Shown: piece by piece, positions 63,958 to 64,000 of the stretch
How the letters are laid out: each line of letters opens with the position of its first letter
Numbering within the stretch: position 1 is the first letter of the stretch
DNA from: Agitococcus sp.
GTDB lineage: Bacteria; Pseudomonadota; Gammaproteobacteria; Pseudomonadales; Moraxellaceae
Assembly (NCBI GenBank): GCA_030646715.1
Contig: JAUSLJ010000014.1
Location: 1-64,000, forward strand
Reading direction: 5' to 3'
DNA length: 64,000 nucleotides
Program-made: the position numbers and the translations under genes
Notes under the pieces: generated by a model
Told to the model about the DNA's origin: nothing
Seen by the model: only the letters and a program-made list of their open reading frames with translations
Database searches by the model: none

Positions 63958-64000
63958 TATTTCATCTCTCATTGATGGGTGGTTACAGCTTGATATCAGA

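Overview
This window is a chromosomal segment of a moderately AT-rich gammaproteobacterium, most likely of the Pseudomonadales/Moraxellaceae group. The evidence is a complete type IV pilus Pil-Chp chemosensory operon, tig-clpP-clpX, an AcnD/PrpF-type 2-methylcitrate operon, a membrane alkane hydroxylase (AlkB), and secreted proteins resembling the Acinetobacter Fil proteins. The genus cannot be fixed from the sequence alone. Most genes lie on the minus strand. I recognised no rRNA, tRNA or CRISPR array.

Layout. 1-1.2 kb: the 3' end of an IS3-family transposase and an unknown exported protein. 1.3-4.8 kb: protein quality control (clpX, clpP, tig). 5.0-7.2 kb: a duplicated Uma2/DUF29 module in which one DUF29 copy is a pseudogene with two stops. 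7.3-13.7 kb: an operon of four large exported proteins with related N-termini (Fil-like). 13.9-21.8 kb: a propionate (2-methylcitrate) operon, gntR-prpB-prpC-acnD-GST-prpF. It has a well-formed promoter bracketed by two copies of one operator and is interrupted by a 137-bp MITE-like element. 22-25.7 kb: a membrane GGDEF-EAL protein whose EAL domain has lost a catalytic Glu, a TauE/SafE exporter and a small periplasmic protein. 25.8-39.4 kb: the chemosensory system for twitching motility (pilG, pilH, pilI, pilJ, pilK, chpA, chpB, chpC), with a very large ChpA carrying five canonical HPt domains. 39.8-49.2 kb: housekeeping genes (glutaredoxin-like, rlmKL, DUF2726, SPOR protein, folC, accD, trpA, trpB, trpF). 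49.4-53.8 kb, plus strand: hemJ, thiD, an in-frame thiE-hemL fusion and a DUF3108 protein. 53.9-56.1 kb: an ArsR regulator, an ArsO-like flavoprotein and a BASS-like transporter. 56.2-58.3 kb: a BON lipoprotein, a small membrane protein and alkB. 58.6-64 kb: a DUF4331, lipoprotein, TPR, HupE-like, ECF sigma and anti-sigma locus.

How the genes work together. The prp operon turns propionyl-CoA (from odd-chain fatty acids and alkanes, which fits the nearby alkB) into pyruvate and succinate by the PrpD-independent AcnD/PrpF route. The Pil-Chp operon senses surfaces and controls type IV pili; the Fil-like exported proteins could be surface components, but that is inference. The last locus looks like a self-contained envelope-stress or metal-related unit of unknown function under its own sigma/anti-sigma pair. 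The most unusual items are the ThiE-HemL fusion, the Fil-like operon, the DUF4331/HupE/sigma locus with nested inverted repeats before the sigma gene, and the degenerate EAL domain.
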